Positions 17,154 through 26,157 are shown, counted from the stretch's first letter. The stretch: DNA of 64,000 nt from Clostridium felsineum DSM 794 (GCF_002006355.2 NZ_CP096980.1:3472001-3536000), one strand, 5' to 3'. Numbers and translations: made by a program. Notes: a model not told the origin generated them from the sequence alone.

Positions 17154-17938
17154 TAAAAGTTATCCTTTTCCTCTTCATATAATTTAGGAAGTATCGCTGC
17201 CAAATTTGCAAACTCTTTAATGTTATGTCCAAATAATGATTTAGGGAATATTTCAGGAATTTTTTCTCCATCAGGAATTAGCTTTATAATCTTTCCAGCT
17301 TTAAGTCCATATCCCATCCAAAATCTTGACTCAAACATAATACCACCATCTACTTTTCTACATTTGTGAGTCATAACAGCTGGCGCCTTACCTTCACCTA
17401 CTGCACATACCATAGTAGAGCAACCTTTTGTACCAATTTTACTCATATCGTATCCCAAATCACTAGGTTTTTTAAAACAAAGCTTTAAAGGATCTGGTCC
17501 CATACCTATATCCTCTAGTATACTGTGATTTACTCCCCAGGTTTTCTCCCTGCAAGGCACCCTTGGATCCATTACATATTCAGGCTTATCTGCTCTAGCA
17601 TAGTAATGATCCTCTTTATCCCAAATTTTATAACGTAAATCACTGCCAACTGAGTGCCAACCAAACCACCAATCAAGCATATCTGGTGTAACATCCTTCA
17701 TATAAGTTGAATTGGCAACATAGCCTGCACCATTTTCTAAAACACAATACCCAACTTGAAACCCAGGTACCTCTTCCTCTAAAAACAAGTTGCGATTTTC
17801 TATTTGTAAAGCTTCCTTAGAGTCTTGTATTCCACCATTCCATATATCTAATTTTTCCTTAGGAATTTCGGCTAAATCCATATAAAAATACTTTGCATAA
17901 GGTAATTTTTTCTCTTCCTCTGTAATTTTACTTCCCAT
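17153..17938 (-). CDS. Phloretin hydrolase / PhlG-like C-C bond hydrolase
   Basis: A 261-residue protein of the 2,4-diacetylphloroglucinol hydrolase (PhlG) family, which includes the phloretin hydrolase of gut flavonoid degraders. These zinc enzymes split the acyl side chain from a phloroglucinol ring; from phloretin they give phloroglucinol and 3-(4-hydroxyphenyl)propionate. Candidate metal ligands are H95 in WFGWHSVGSDLRY, E142 in NHSILEDIG, and H238 with E242 in FGHNIKEF (an H-x3-E pair as in PhlG). RFWMGYGL near residue 205 fits the family core. Start ATG 17938 follows GGAGAG, two bases after the flavoprotein stop. Family assignment is from recall of motifs; substrate is inferred. It could act on another acylated polyphenol. 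Confidence 0.72.
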   Translation of the reverse strand: MGSKITEEEKKLPYAKYFYMDLAEIPKEKLDIWNGGIQDSKEALQIENRNLFLEEEVPGFQVGYCVLENGAGYVANSTYMKDVTPDMLDWWFGWHSVGSDLRYKIWDKEDHYYARADKPEYVMDPRVPCREKTWGVNHSILEDIGMGPDPLKLCFKKPSDLGYDMSKIGTKGCSTMVCAVGEGKAPAVMTHKCRKVDGGIMFESRFWMGYGLKAGKIIKLIPDGEKIPEIFPKSLFGHNIKEFANLAAILPKLYEEEKDNF

Positions 17939-17940
17939 AA

Positions 17941-20721
17941 TTATCTCTCCTCTTCTTTTATAAATTCTACTGCACTTTCACTAGCCATACGTCCTGAATT
18001 AATAGCAAATCCCATACTGTTACCTGGTAAGGTGAAATTATAGCTGTCTCCATAAATTGTATTAGCATCAGTACCAGCACTGTAAAGTCCTTCTATTGGA
18101 TTAAATGCCTCGTCTAATACTTCGCAATATTTATTAATACGTACTCCTCCTATTGTTCCATAAGCACCAAGATAAAACTTTCCAACTAAGTATTTTCCTT
18201 TTCCTGTTATAAGATGTAAGTATTCTTGCTTTTTATGGAACTTAGTATCTACTCCTGTTTCACACATCTCGTTATATTCTTCAATAGTCTCTTCAAGCTT
18301 TTCTGCAGCTATCCCAAGCTTTTCTGCCAGTTCTTCTATTGTTTCTGCTTCAAAATAGGCTTCATATCCCTGTTCTACTGCTTTAGCTGCTTGTTCACTA
18401 AATGAAAGAAATGCATCGGCTGGATGAACAATATCAAATATATCTGGTCCATTTTTTTTATAATGCTTCAAAACTCCTTCATCCATAATACAATAAGCAT
18501 AATTTCCTGGTTGAAGTGCAAGAGCATTTCCCGTAAATGTTGTATTTCCCATTTCTCCTTCATTCATAAATCTATCTCCAAGCTGATTTATTAAAAGATT
18601 AGGTTGACGAAGTACTGCATCTAATAAAAACCAACTCAAATTATCTGGCAGCTGATAAATTGCTTCAATATTAGCCCCATATTTTACAGCTCCTGCTTCC
18701 CACATCATTCTTAAACCATCTCCTGTGATTCCTGGAACCATGAATGGAAAAAAGTCTTGTCCCATAGTTAAACCAAATTCTTTTTTTACCATTTCTTTGT
18801 TATTTCCGAAGCCTCCAGTTGCTACAATAACGGCTTTTGCTCTGGCCTCTATAAGGGTTCCGTCACTATCTTCCGCTGTAACACCACATATCCTTCCATC
18901 TTCCTTTATTAAAGATACAACTGGTGTACCTAACAATATTTCTGCTCCAAGTTCTTTTGCTCTTTCTGTCATTATTTTAGCCATTGCACTTGCAGCACGA
19001 GGTCCAATAACACCATTTTCAGGCTTAACTATATGCCAAGTTGCTTCTGATTCCTTAAAATAACGATATGCTCCAGCAAATTCAACTCCCATATCTTCTA
19101 ACCACTCAATGGTATCAGCACTTTTATTAAAATATGTTTGAACTAAATCTCCATCTACACGATAATGAGTATATTTCATATGCATATCAAGAGCTTCTTT
19201 TACGCTAATATTATTAAAATTATTTCTTTGTACTTTACTATCTATTCCAAGTGGTCCCATTCCCATATTAGCGGCTCCACCTGTTGTAGTTGATTTTTCA
19301 AAAATAATAGATTTTAAATTGTTTTCTCCTGCTGTTATAGCTGCTGCAAGTCCTGCTGGTCCTCCTGCTACAATTATTATATCTGTGTCCATTTTTTTCA
19401 TAATAGTTCCCTCCTTAGGTTTCTTAACCTCTGATATTACTTTACTAGCTTCATCACTATTTTTTGCAAGTGGAATATTTATCTTAACTCTATGCCTTTT
19501 TTTATTTTTTTCCTTCTTATTTACGATTTCTTCTACCTTTTTGATTCCTTTTACTTTTATTAGCTTTGTAGGTAATTTAGGTAATTTCCCGCTCACTTTA
19601 ACTATAGCTTCATTTGGACATTCACTTATACATTTACCACATTTTATGCAATCAAATTCATCAATAATAGAAATATATCCTTTTTTACCTTCAATGCAAG
19701 CTTTAGGGCATATTCCCAAACATCTTCCACAACCTTTACATTTTGCAGGATCTACATACATATTAGTAAATGCTAAACACTTGCTAGTAGGACAGTTTTT
19801 TTTCTTTATGTGCGCTTCCACTTCTGTTTTAAAAACGGATAAAGCGCTTTCTGCAGGACTTCCCGCCATTATCCCTAGACTGCAATTTCCTGAAAGCTTC
19901 ATTGCCGAAACTAATTCTTCTATCATTGCAATGTCTTCTTTTTTTGACCTACTCTCTACTATGTCATCAAATATAGTATTTAATTGATATAGTCCTTCAC
20001 GGCAGAAAGTGCATTTTCCACAGCTTTTCTTTCTTAATGCTTTAATATACTCCATTGTTTTTTGAACAATACATTCATCCTGAAAAATAACATGAATAAC
20101 ACCACTTCCATAGGAAATTTCTTTTGTAATATTGTTATTTAATACATCAATTCCATAAAAATGATGATTAATCATGACTGCTTTAACCTTTGTTTTATCT
20201 ACTAAATCTATTAATTTTGTACCAAATTTAACTTCCTTAGGAACATCATTATTCACAGCTAAAATTATTTGTGGCTCTATACCTGTTATTTTGTCGGAGA
20301 TGGCAGCTAAAGTTTCTAAATGAAAAATAGGCTCATCTTTGTATTCTCTCACATTCACTAACTCATTTACTTGTACTTTAAGCTTAATTCCTACAGTTTT
20401 AGCATTTGCCATAAGTTCTTCTTCATTATCATTATTTTTTAATACAAGTACTGCTTCATCTACCCCAGCTATTGTAGCCAGAATAGAAAGACCTGCTATA
20501 ATGCCAGCTGGATTAGTTTTGGCTAAAATACTTAGCATTCCATCAGTATCTGCATTATTAAGTGCTCCAACTACAGCTTTACAATTAGGCTTTTCTTTTA
20601 TAATATCTAAAACCTTTAAGGACTTAATTCCATAATCATAAATTTCTTGAATTAAAGACATAACTTCTGCCTTTTCAAGCTTTTCTGCCTCTACAAGTGC
20701 TTTGCTATTATTAGTTATCAC
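17941..20721 (-). CDS. NuoF-like / ferredoxin / FAD-reductase fusion flavoprotein
   Basis: A 926-residue fusion. Residues 1-290 resemble NuoF/HydB but lack the FMN- and NADH-binding glycine motifs, keeping only the C-terminal cluster motif KKSCGKCTFCREGLYQL (about 232-248). Residues 315-380 hold two 4Fe-4S motifs (CKGCGRCLGICPKAC and CIKCGKCISECPNEA). A Lys-rich linker follows, then from about 440 an FAD_binding_2 domain of the fumarate reductase/flavocytochrome type (IIVAGGPAGLAAAITAG, with Ala in place of the first Gly of GxGxxG), ending with NFTLPGNSMGFAINSGRMASESA. It probably reduces an activated C=C bond with electrons from the partner subunit. The start is GTG 20721, overlapping the upstream gene by 11 bases and served by GGAGG. 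Cytoplasmic, no signal peptide. The substrate is unknown; an enone or hydroxycinnamate-like compound is plausible from context. Confidence 0.8.
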   Translation of the reverse strand: MITNNSKALVEAEKLEKAEVMSLIQEIYDYGIKSLKVLDIIKEKPNCKAVVGALNNADTDGMLSILAKTNPAGIIAGLSILATIAGVDEAVLVLKNNDNEEELMANAKTVGIKLKVQVNELVNVREYKDEPIFHLETLAAISDKITGIEPQIILAVNNDVPKEVKFGTKLIDLVDKTKVKAVMINHHFYGIDVLNNNITKEISYGSGVIHVIFQDECIVQKTMEYIKALRKKSCGKCTFCREGLYQLNTIFDDIVESRSKKEDIAMIEELVSAMKLSGNCSLGIMAGSPAESALSVFKTEVEAHIKKKNCPTSKCLAFTNMYVDPAKCKGCGRCLGICPKACIEGKKGYISIIDEFDCIKCGKCISECPNEAIVKVSGKLPKLPTKLIKVKGIKKVEEIVNKKEKNKKRHRVKINIPLAKNSDEASKVISEVKKPKEGTIMKKMDTDIIIVAGGPAGLAAAITAGENNLKSIIFEKSTTTGGAANMGMGPLGIDSKVQRNNFNNISVKEALDMHMKYTHYRVDGDLVQTYFNKSADTIEWLEDMGVEFAGAYRYFKESEATWHIVKPENGVIGPRAASAMAKIMTERAKELGAEILLGTPVVSLIKEDGRICGVTAEDSDGTLIEARAKAVIVATGGFGNNKEMVKKEFGLTMGQDFFPFMVPGITGDGLRMMWEAGAVKYGANIEAIYQLPDNLSWFLLDAVLRQPNLLINQLGDRFMNEGEMGNTTFTGNALALQPGNYAYCIMDEGVLKHYKKNGPDIFDIVHPADAFLSFSEQAAKAVEQGYEAYFEAETIEELAEKLGIAAEKLEETIEEYNEMCETGVDTKFHKKQEYLHLITGKGKYLVGKFYLGAYGTIGGVRINKYCEVLDEAFNPIEGLYSAGTDANTIYGDSYNFTLPGNSMGFAINSGRMASESAVEFIKEEER

Positions 20722-22855
20722 TTTCTTCCACCTCCATTTCTTTATTTATTGAATAATCGCTCCAAAGTCTTGGCCCTGATATATCAAATCTAAGATCGCA
20801 CTGAAGACATCTTGCTGCTTCAGAACATATGTCTCCTTTAGAAATTCCTTTATCTAAACTATTAAAATTATCTTTTCTAATTTTTGCAGGTATAATAACG
20901 CTTTTAGCACGTTTTAAATGTCCAAATCCTTCTATTCTTCCTATATTTACAGTTTCTTCAGTTGTAGATGCTAAAATTTCTGAAATATCTCCATCTCCAC
21001 CAAGATATATGTCAATCTCACTAGCAGCAGCTCTTCCTGATGCAATTGCCTGAATTACAGTTTTAGTTCCATACACAGCATCTCCGCAGGCATATATTCC
21101 TTCAACATTTGTCTTGGCACTTTTCCCTATTTCAACCTTAATAGAGTTTCCACGACCTAACTCCAAGCCCGCCTCTTCACTAATTAAAGTTCTTTGGCCT
21201 ACTGCAAATATAACATTATCTGCATAAATAGTGTGTTCTGATCCTTCTTCTTTTTCGATCACAGCCCTACGGTTTTCATCAAAAGAAAATTTCTTAACAT
21301 TACAAAAAGTAACTCCTTCTACCTTATATTTACCAACAATTTTTTCGAAAGTTTGCCCTGAATGAACAAAAATACCTTCTTCTTCTGCCTGTGTAATCTC
21401 TTCTTCATCTGCCAGCATTACCTCTTTCTTTTCTAAACAAGCTAAATGAACTTCTTCTACTCCAAGACGTTTAGCCGTTCTTGCACAATCAAATGCAACA
21501 TTTCCTCCACCTAAAACAATAACGCTTCTGCCTATACCAGTGTCTTTATTCATAGATGCTTTCCTTAAAAATTCTGTATTGACTATGACTCCTTGAAGCT
21601 CGTTTCCTTCCATAGGAAGACGAACTCCATTATGTGTTCCTATAGCCATTAATACTGCATCAAAATTCTTTAATAATTCTTTAGGCATATTTACTCTAGT
21701 ATTTACTTCAACCTTAACTCCAAATTCTTTAACATAAGCTACTTCTTTATCCACAACTTCACGAGGTAAACGGTAAGCTGGAATGCCATACTGCATTTGT
21801 CCTCCAATCTTCTCGTATGCTTCTTTTAAAACCACTTCATGACCTTGTTTTGCTAAATAAAAAGCTGCTGCAAGTCCAGATGGTCCTCCTCCAACTACAC
21901 AAACCTTCTTTCCTGTTTTAGAAAGCTTTTTGCTGTTTTTCTTCCATAATTCATTATTAGAATGTTCTGCTGCATATCTTTTAATATCTCGAATAGCTAC
22001 AGCTTCATTTACGTCATAACGTCTACATTTGCCTTCACAAGGATGCGCACACACACGACCTAAGCATTCTGGAAAAGGAAGCTTTTCATGTATTACTGCT
22101 GTAGCTTCATCAAATTTCCCTTTCTTTGCTAAACGTAAATATCTAGGAATGTCTGTATGAACTGGACAGGTTGCTTTACATGGAATCAAGCTGTCACGTT
22201 TTTCACTTGGAGAATAATTTAACATATCTCGAATAGTTCCTGTTGGACAAACTTCTGCACAGGCTCCACAAAAACGACAATCCGAATCCTTCAATAACTT
22301 GTCATGAATAGTTCCCACATAGGTTTCCATATCTTTTTTATTGTACTGAAGAACCTTCACACCTCTTAAATCCTTACAAGCACGTACACATCTTCCACAT
22401 AATACACAGCGATTCATGTCATGAATTAAAAGTGGGTTTTCTTCATTTTTCTTAAAGCCTTTAACTCTTGTTCTCATTCTTGCTGCTGATACTTCCATGT
22501 ACTGTATTAATGTCTGAAGCTCACATCTACCATATTTAGGACAAGTAGAGCAATCTTCTGGATGAGCTGCAAGTATTAATTCCATTGCAAGCTTTCTTAA
22601 ATGATTAATCTTTTCACTTTTAGTTCGTATGTTCAAACCTTCCTCTGTTTTAAGCTTGCAGGATGTAAAAATCCCTTCTTTGCCTTCTACTTCAACTACG
22701 CATAATCTACAAGCTCCAATATCAGGTAAGTCTTTATGATGACACAAATGTGGAATGTAAATTCCATTTTGAAGCGCCGTTTCCAAAACGTTTACACCAG
22801 CTTTAACTCTGATTTTTTTTCCATCTATTATAATGTTAACCACCTTATTTATCAC
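20711..22855 (-). CDS. NuoG-like / GltD-like NAD(P)H-oxidising iron-sulfur subunit
   Basis: A 714-residue electron-input protein. Residues 1-80 form a 2Fe-2S ferredoxin domain (HLCHHKDLPDIGACRLC). A NuoG His-Cys3 cluster follows in HPEDCSTCPKYGRCELQ, then 4Fe-4S motifs CVLCGRCVRACKD and CRFCGACAEVCPTG (to about 205). The rest is a glutamate-synthase small-subunit (GltD/NfnB) module: the CPVHTDIPRYL and CLGRVCAHPCEGKCRR iron-sulfur region, an FAD motif VCVVGGGPSGLAAAFYLAKQG, and an NAD(P) motif VIVLGGGNVAFDCARTAK. It should take electrons from NAD(P)H and pass them to the overlapping flavoprotein. GTG 22855 is the longest start, but it sits only two bases from GAGG; a GTG at 22843 (giving MVNIIIDG) is an alternative. 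A palindrome lies just upstream at 22877-22902. Confidence 0.82.
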   Translation of the reverse strand: MINKVVNIIIDGKKIRVKAGVNVLETALQNGIYIPHLCHHKDLPDIGACRLCVVEVEGKEGIFTSCKLKTEEGLNIRTKSEKINHLRKLAMELILAAHPEDCSTCPKYGRCELQTLIQYMEVSAARMRTRVKGFKKNEENPLLIHDMNRCVLCGRCVRACKDLRGVKVLQYNKKDMETYVGTIHDKLLKDSDCRFCGACAEVCPTGTIRDMLNYSPSEKRDSLIPCKATCPVHTDIPRYLRLAKKGKFDEATAVIHEKLPFPECLGRVCAHPCEGKCRRYDVNEAVAIRDIKRYAAEHSNNELWKKNSKKLSKTGKKVCVVGGGPSGLAAAFYLAKQGHEVVLKEAYEKIGGQMQYGIPAYRLPREVVDKEVAYVKEFGVKVEVNTRVNMPKELLKNFDAVLMAIGTHNGVRLPMEGNELQGVIVNTEFLRKASMNKDTGIGRSVIVLGGGNVAFDCARTAKRLGVEEVHLACLEKKEVMLADEEEITQAEEEGIFVHSGQTFEKIVGKYKVEGVTFCNVKKFSFDENRRAVIEKEEGSEHTIYADNVIFAVGQRTLISEEAGLELGRGNSIKVEIGKSAKTNVEGIYACGDAVYGTKTVIQAIASGRAAASEIDIYLGGDGDISEILASTTEETVNIGRIEGFGHLKRAKSVIIPAKIRKDNFNSLDKGISKGDICSEAARCLQCDLRFDISGPRLWSDYSINKEMEVEESDN

Positions 22856-22876
22856 TTCCTCTTTTAAATATAAAAG

Positions 22877-22902
22877 AATATTGTTATTCCTTTAACAATA
22901 TT
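22877..22902. promoter_or_regulatory. Palindromic operator candidate of the reductase/PhlG-like operon
   Basis: AATATTGTTA and TAACAATATT are perfect inverted 10-mers separated by six bases, 22 bases upstream of the first gene. The size suits a dimeric repressor. Confidence 0.5.
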
Positions 22903-23254
22903 ATATATTTTTCTTCTTACAAATACTTCCTTCTAATATTGAAAAATCATGTAAAAAAAAGCCTTTATTTTGGACATTTGTCTGAATGCAAGTATATAGA
23001 AACTATTCGTAAAAACTCCTAAGTATATTCTAATAAAAAATAATAAGCTCAAATTGAGAAATAGTTTTGTATAATACAATATCACTAACTTTAAGTTCTT
23101 TTCCTCTCCTGCCTAATTTTTTATTATTTTCTTTTTGCTCCGCTTAAAATTGTTTTTCTGCATTTTCACTTTCAAAAGAATATAATTATAGGTATAGCCC
23201 TAACGTTTCTAGAAATTGCGATAAGATATAAACGGATAAAATTTAGAATTTTTA

Positions 23255-23288
23255 AAGTGCCACATAACATAAATTATGTGGCACTTTA
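23255..23288 (+). repeat. 14-bp perfect inverted repeat in the leader of the orphan gene
   Basis: AAAGTGCCACATAA and TTATGTGGCACTTT flank a six-base loop (CATAAA), ending about ten bases before the GAGGT ribosome binding site of the 86-residue gene. No T-run follows on the plus strand, so a plain terminator for that strand is unlikely. Confidence 0.6.
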
Positions 23289-23305
23289 GACTGCGAGGTA
23301 ATAAA

Positions 23306-23566
23306 ATGGATTTTCAAAGAATAAAAGTTAATAATTCTAAGCTATTTTGTCTTGGAAAAGATTTGATTAGAGATGAATTTATAATGTCTATTACGATATG
23401 TGAAATAGCATGGTATGAGCAATATTTTAGTATTTCAAAAGATGAATTTATGAGTATTTATGAGGAATGTATATATTTAAGTACTGCAAATCAAAGATTC
23501 TTATGTAGTGATATGATAGAAGAAAACAACTGTAAACAGCTAGAAAGATTGAAAGAAGGAAAGTAA
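23306..23566 (+). CDS. Small orphan protein of unknown function
   Basis: An 86-residue protein not recognised as any family. It starts MDFQRIKVNN, has no membrane segment, is acidic and helix-prone, and carries several cysteines (FCLGKD, ITICEIAW, YEECIYL, FLCSDM, NNCKQL). GAGGT lies six bases before the ATG at 23306, so the longer frame from 23276, which runs through a perfect hairpin, is rejected. A good terminator follows at 23601. It is divergent from the reductase/PhlG-like operon. The length, strong ribosome binding site and terminator support a real gene; function is unknown. Confidence 0.6.
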   Translation: MDFQRIKVNNSKLFCLGKDLIRDEFIMSITICEIAWYEQYFSISKDEFMSIYEECIYLSTANQRFLCSDMIEENNCKQLERLKEGK

Positions 23567-23902
23567 GTATTTCGTATTATTCTTAAATTGTTCATAGATT
23601 AAAAAGGCAGTATTGCCTTTTTTATACTTATTATGTTAACTACTTTGCAGTACACGGTAACTCCTCATAAAAGACTAAATAAACTTAGCAAACAATTCAA
23701 AGTAAATGTATTGACTATATATTATGTTGGATATAGCTAAGCCAACTTTATATAATGTAATGGAAAAGGTTGGTAAAGTCCAAACATTATAAGCAACTTT
23801 GGTGATATAATAAAATAGATAAATAGTAATTTGTAGGGAAGATGTGCGTATAAATACAAGAACTATCATGATTTTTCCTGAGTTTGAAAGGTGGGTTTTA
23901 CT
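23567..23902. other. Intergenic region before the nitrilase-family gene
   Basis: Contains the terminator at 23601-23623 and then about 280 A/T-rich bases. A TATAAT near 23752 with TTGGAT 18 bases upstream is a plausible promoter for the nitrilase-family gene. No other structure recognised. Confidence 0.4.
23601..23623 (+). terminator. Terminator of the small orphan gene
   Basis: AAAAAGGCA pairs with TGCCTTTTT around a four-base loop, with a T-run, 35 bases past the stop. Confidence 0.8.
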
Positions 23903-24781
23903 ATGAAAAATCTTAAAGTAGCCTTATTGCAGCTTATGCCTGAAGATACTTTAGACGGCAATCTACAAAAGGGATTGAAATATTGCAGAAAATGTAATGA
24001 AATGGGTGTAGATATTGCATTGTTTCCTGAAATGTGGAGCGTTGGCTATAACATTCCAGAAGATATTGATGAATTGAAAGCAAACTCTGTATTTGCTGAT
24101 AGTGCATTTGTCAATTCATTTAGCAATCTTGCGAAAGATCTCAATATGGCTATCGGAATAACCTTCCTTGAAAATTATAATCCATTACCAAGAAACACCT
24201 TGTGCTTGTTTGATCGTTTTGGTAACAATGTATTTACATATGCAAAGATACACACTTGTGATTTTGGCGATGAGTGTAGAATTACTGCAGGCAATGATTT
24301 TTATGTTGCTAGGTTAGACACTGAGCAAGGCAATGTAAAAATAGGTGCAATGATTTGCTATGACAGGGAATTTCCAGAAAGTGCTAGAATCCTTATGTTA
24401 AAAGGTGCTGAGATTATTTTAGTACCAAACGCTTGCCCTATGGAGATAAACCGCATATCACAGTTGCGGGCAAGAGCCTATGAAAATATGGTTGGCATTG
24501 CAACTGTCAATTATCCAAAAGGTAACCTTGACTGCAATGGCCATTCTTCAGCGTTTGATGGAATTGCATACAAACCTTCTGGCCTTGGTTCAAGGGATAT
24601 GCTTATGATAGAAGCTGGTGAACAAGAGGGAATTTATATAGCCGACTTTCCTATCGATGAAATCAGAGATTATAGAAGTCGTGAAGTACATGGCAACGCA
24701 TACCGACATCCACAAAAATACAAATTACTTCTTTCTGAATGTATTGAAGAGCCATTTATTAGAAAGGATTATAGAAAATAA
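23903..24781 (+). CDS. Carbon-nitrogen hydrolase (nitrilase superfamily)
   Basis: A 292-residue amidase/nitrilase-fold enzyme. The Glu-Lys-Cys triad is visible: E43 in LFPEMW, the Lys in YAKIHTCDFG, and the Cys in GAMICYDREFPESAR. NACPMEINRISQLRARAYENM matches the family's oligomer-forming region. These enzymes hydrolyse amides, ureides or N-carbamoyl compounds. The longest frame begins with GTG at 23891 inside the ribosome binding site; ATG 23903 is preferred. Codon use includes more CGC/CGT and G/C-ending codons than neighbours, hinting at later acquisition. A PucR-type regulator gene follows 125 bases downstream and probably controls it. Confidence 0.85.
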   Translation: MKNLKVALLQLMPEDTLDGNLQKGLKYCRKCNEMGVDIALFPEMWSVGYNIPEDIDELKANSVFADSAFVNSFSNLAKDLNMAIGITFLENYNPLPRNTLCLFDRFGNNVFTYAKIHTCDFGDECRITAGNDFYVARLDTEQGNVKIGAMICYDREFPESARILMLKGAEIILVPNACPMEINRISQLRARAYENMVGIATVNYPKGNLDCNGHSSAFDGIAYKPSGLGSRDMLMIEAGEQEGIYIADFPIDEIRDYRSREVHGNAYRHPQKYKLLLSECIEEPFIRKDYRK

Positions 24782-24906
24782 TATAAAGAAAACAAATAAT
24801 CAAAATGTAATCTCAATTACAGATGCTTATCTTTACAAATTCCAATTTAACGTAATACACTTGTTATGCTTAATTCCAATTTTCAACTATAAAAGGATGT
24901 GAACGC

Positions 24907-26157
24907 ATGGAAATAAATGCTTATGATAAAAGACTCAATGAAATAAAAGACATTCTTTATAACTCCCTTTTAAGAAATGATGGCATAGATGCGATATTAA
25001 AATTAACTTATAAATATTTAAATAATTCTATTACTATTTGTAACTCTAGTTATTCTGTAATAGCAACCTATCCTAAACATAGCTCAACAGAGTTAATAAC
25101 TAATAAAGATGGAACACTTTATTTACCCTTAGATAACTTAAAGACCATGCAGGAAGAAAAGCTTACGGATAAAATTTTTCATGCAAAAAATTCATTTTTC
25201 TTCAAATCTAAATACCTTGATTACCATATGGTATTTTGTCCAATAAGAATTAACAACTCTGTAGTTGGTTATATTTGCGTTCGTAATACGGTTAGAAATC
25301 TTTTTGATTTAGATCTTAAAATTGTAGATGTTTTATCAGGAATTTTGTCCTTAGAAATGCAAAAATGCAACTTTTATTATGGCACTTGCGAAGCTCAATT
25401 TGAATACCTTTTAATTGATCTAATAGAAAAGCCTATTGATAATGCTGAATATTCTAAAGAACTCTTTAATCAATTAGGACGTCCTCTTTACTCTAACCTT
25501 TGGTTCTTAATAATTTCAAGTACTAATAAAGATGTTCTTAATTCTTCTAAAATAAATTATTTAAAAAATCAACTTCAAATTATTTTTCCAACAGATTTAA
25601 TAGCCTACTACAATCAGCATTTAACTATACTTATTAGCAAAAATTCAAATAATCCTTTTAGTGAATTAGAAGAGTATAAGTTTAAAAATTTTTTGAAGTT
25701 TAATTGTTTTACAGTATCTTTAAGTTACTGCTTTACTAATATTTCACAGCTACGTGAATATTATCTTCAAGCATATAAATTATTGAGTTCTTCAAGTATA
25801 ATTAAAGCTGCTAAAAAAGAAGACAGAACTATAATTTATTATGAAAATAAAGTAACAGATGCTTTACTATCCTACTGCACAGATAAAAAATTTTTATTTG
25901 CTTCAATTCATCCAGATATTCTTTTTTTAATAGAGCACGATAAAAAATCCAAAAGTGAATTATTCCTAACCTTAAGTACATATTTAAAGCAAAACCGTAA
26001 TGCAATGAAAGCCTCAAAAGAACTTCATATACACAAAAGTACATTTTTTTACCGTTTAAATAAAATTGAAGAGCTGCTTAATTTGTCCTTAGACAATTAT
26101 GAACGATTATATAACTATGAACTTTCCCTTCACATTATTGATTACTTAAATATGTAA
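24907..26157 (+). CDS. PucR/CdaR-type transcriptional regulator
   Basis: A 416-residue protein. The N-terminal part (about 15-160) looks like a GAF-type sensor (SVIATYPKHSSTELI, then VVGYICVRNTVRNLFD), a GGDEF-like CdaR middle domain follows, and the C-terminal PucR helix-turn-helix is clear (YLKQNRNAMKASKELHIHKSTFFYRLNKIEELL). Such regulators control purine, allantoin or aromatic catabolism. Start ATG 24907 follows AAAAGGATG. Its position after the nitrilase-family gene suggests co-regulation of nitrogen-compound hydrolysis; the neighbouring aromatic operon is another possible target. The effector is unknown. Confidence 0.82.
   Translation: MEINAYDKRLNEIKDILYNSLLRNDGIDAILKLTYKYLNNSITICNSSYSVIATYPKHSSTELITNKDGTLYLPLDNLKTMQEEKLTDKIFHAKNSFFFKSKYLDYHMVFCPIRINNSVVGYICVRNTVRNLFDLDLKIVDVLSGILSLEMQKCNFYYGTCEAQFEYLLIDLIEKPIDNAEYSKELFNQLGRPLYSNLWFLIISSTNKDVLNSSKINYLKNQLQIIFPTDLIAYYNQHLTILISKNSNNPFSELEEYKFKNFLKFNCFTVSLSYCFTNISQLREYYLQAYKLLSSSSIIKAAKKEDRTIIYYENKVTDALLSYCTDKKFLFASIHPDILFLIEHDKKSKSELFLTLSTYLKQNRNAMKASKELHIHKSTFFYRLNKIEELLNLSLDNYERLYNYELSLHIIDYLNM

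Larger units (their letters stand above)
22856..23305. other. 450-base regulatory region between the reductase operon and the small orphan gene
   Basis: No gene was found. It contains a 10+10 palindrome (22877-22902) next to the reductase operon, a TTGTATAATACAA palindrome at about 23068-23080, and a 14-bp perfect hairpin (23255-23288) just before the orphan gene. The rest is A/T-rich. Confidence 0.5.

Noticed and set aside
19319..19987. 222-residue plus-strand frame inside the flavoprotein gene
   Set aside because: Antisense to a strongly supported gene with cluster and FAD motifs; the translation is a hydrophobic, Ser/Phe-rich shadow with no ribosome binding site.
23068..23080. TTGTATAATACAA palindrome as an operator
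   Set aside because: Short and A/T-only apart from two bases, in very A/T-rich DNA; chance occurrence cannot be excluded.
24657..24902. Possible 81-residue gene overlapping the nitrilase-family gene
   Set aside because: It lies mostly in another frame of the 3' end of that gene, has no ribosome binding site, and its composition is typical of a chance frame.
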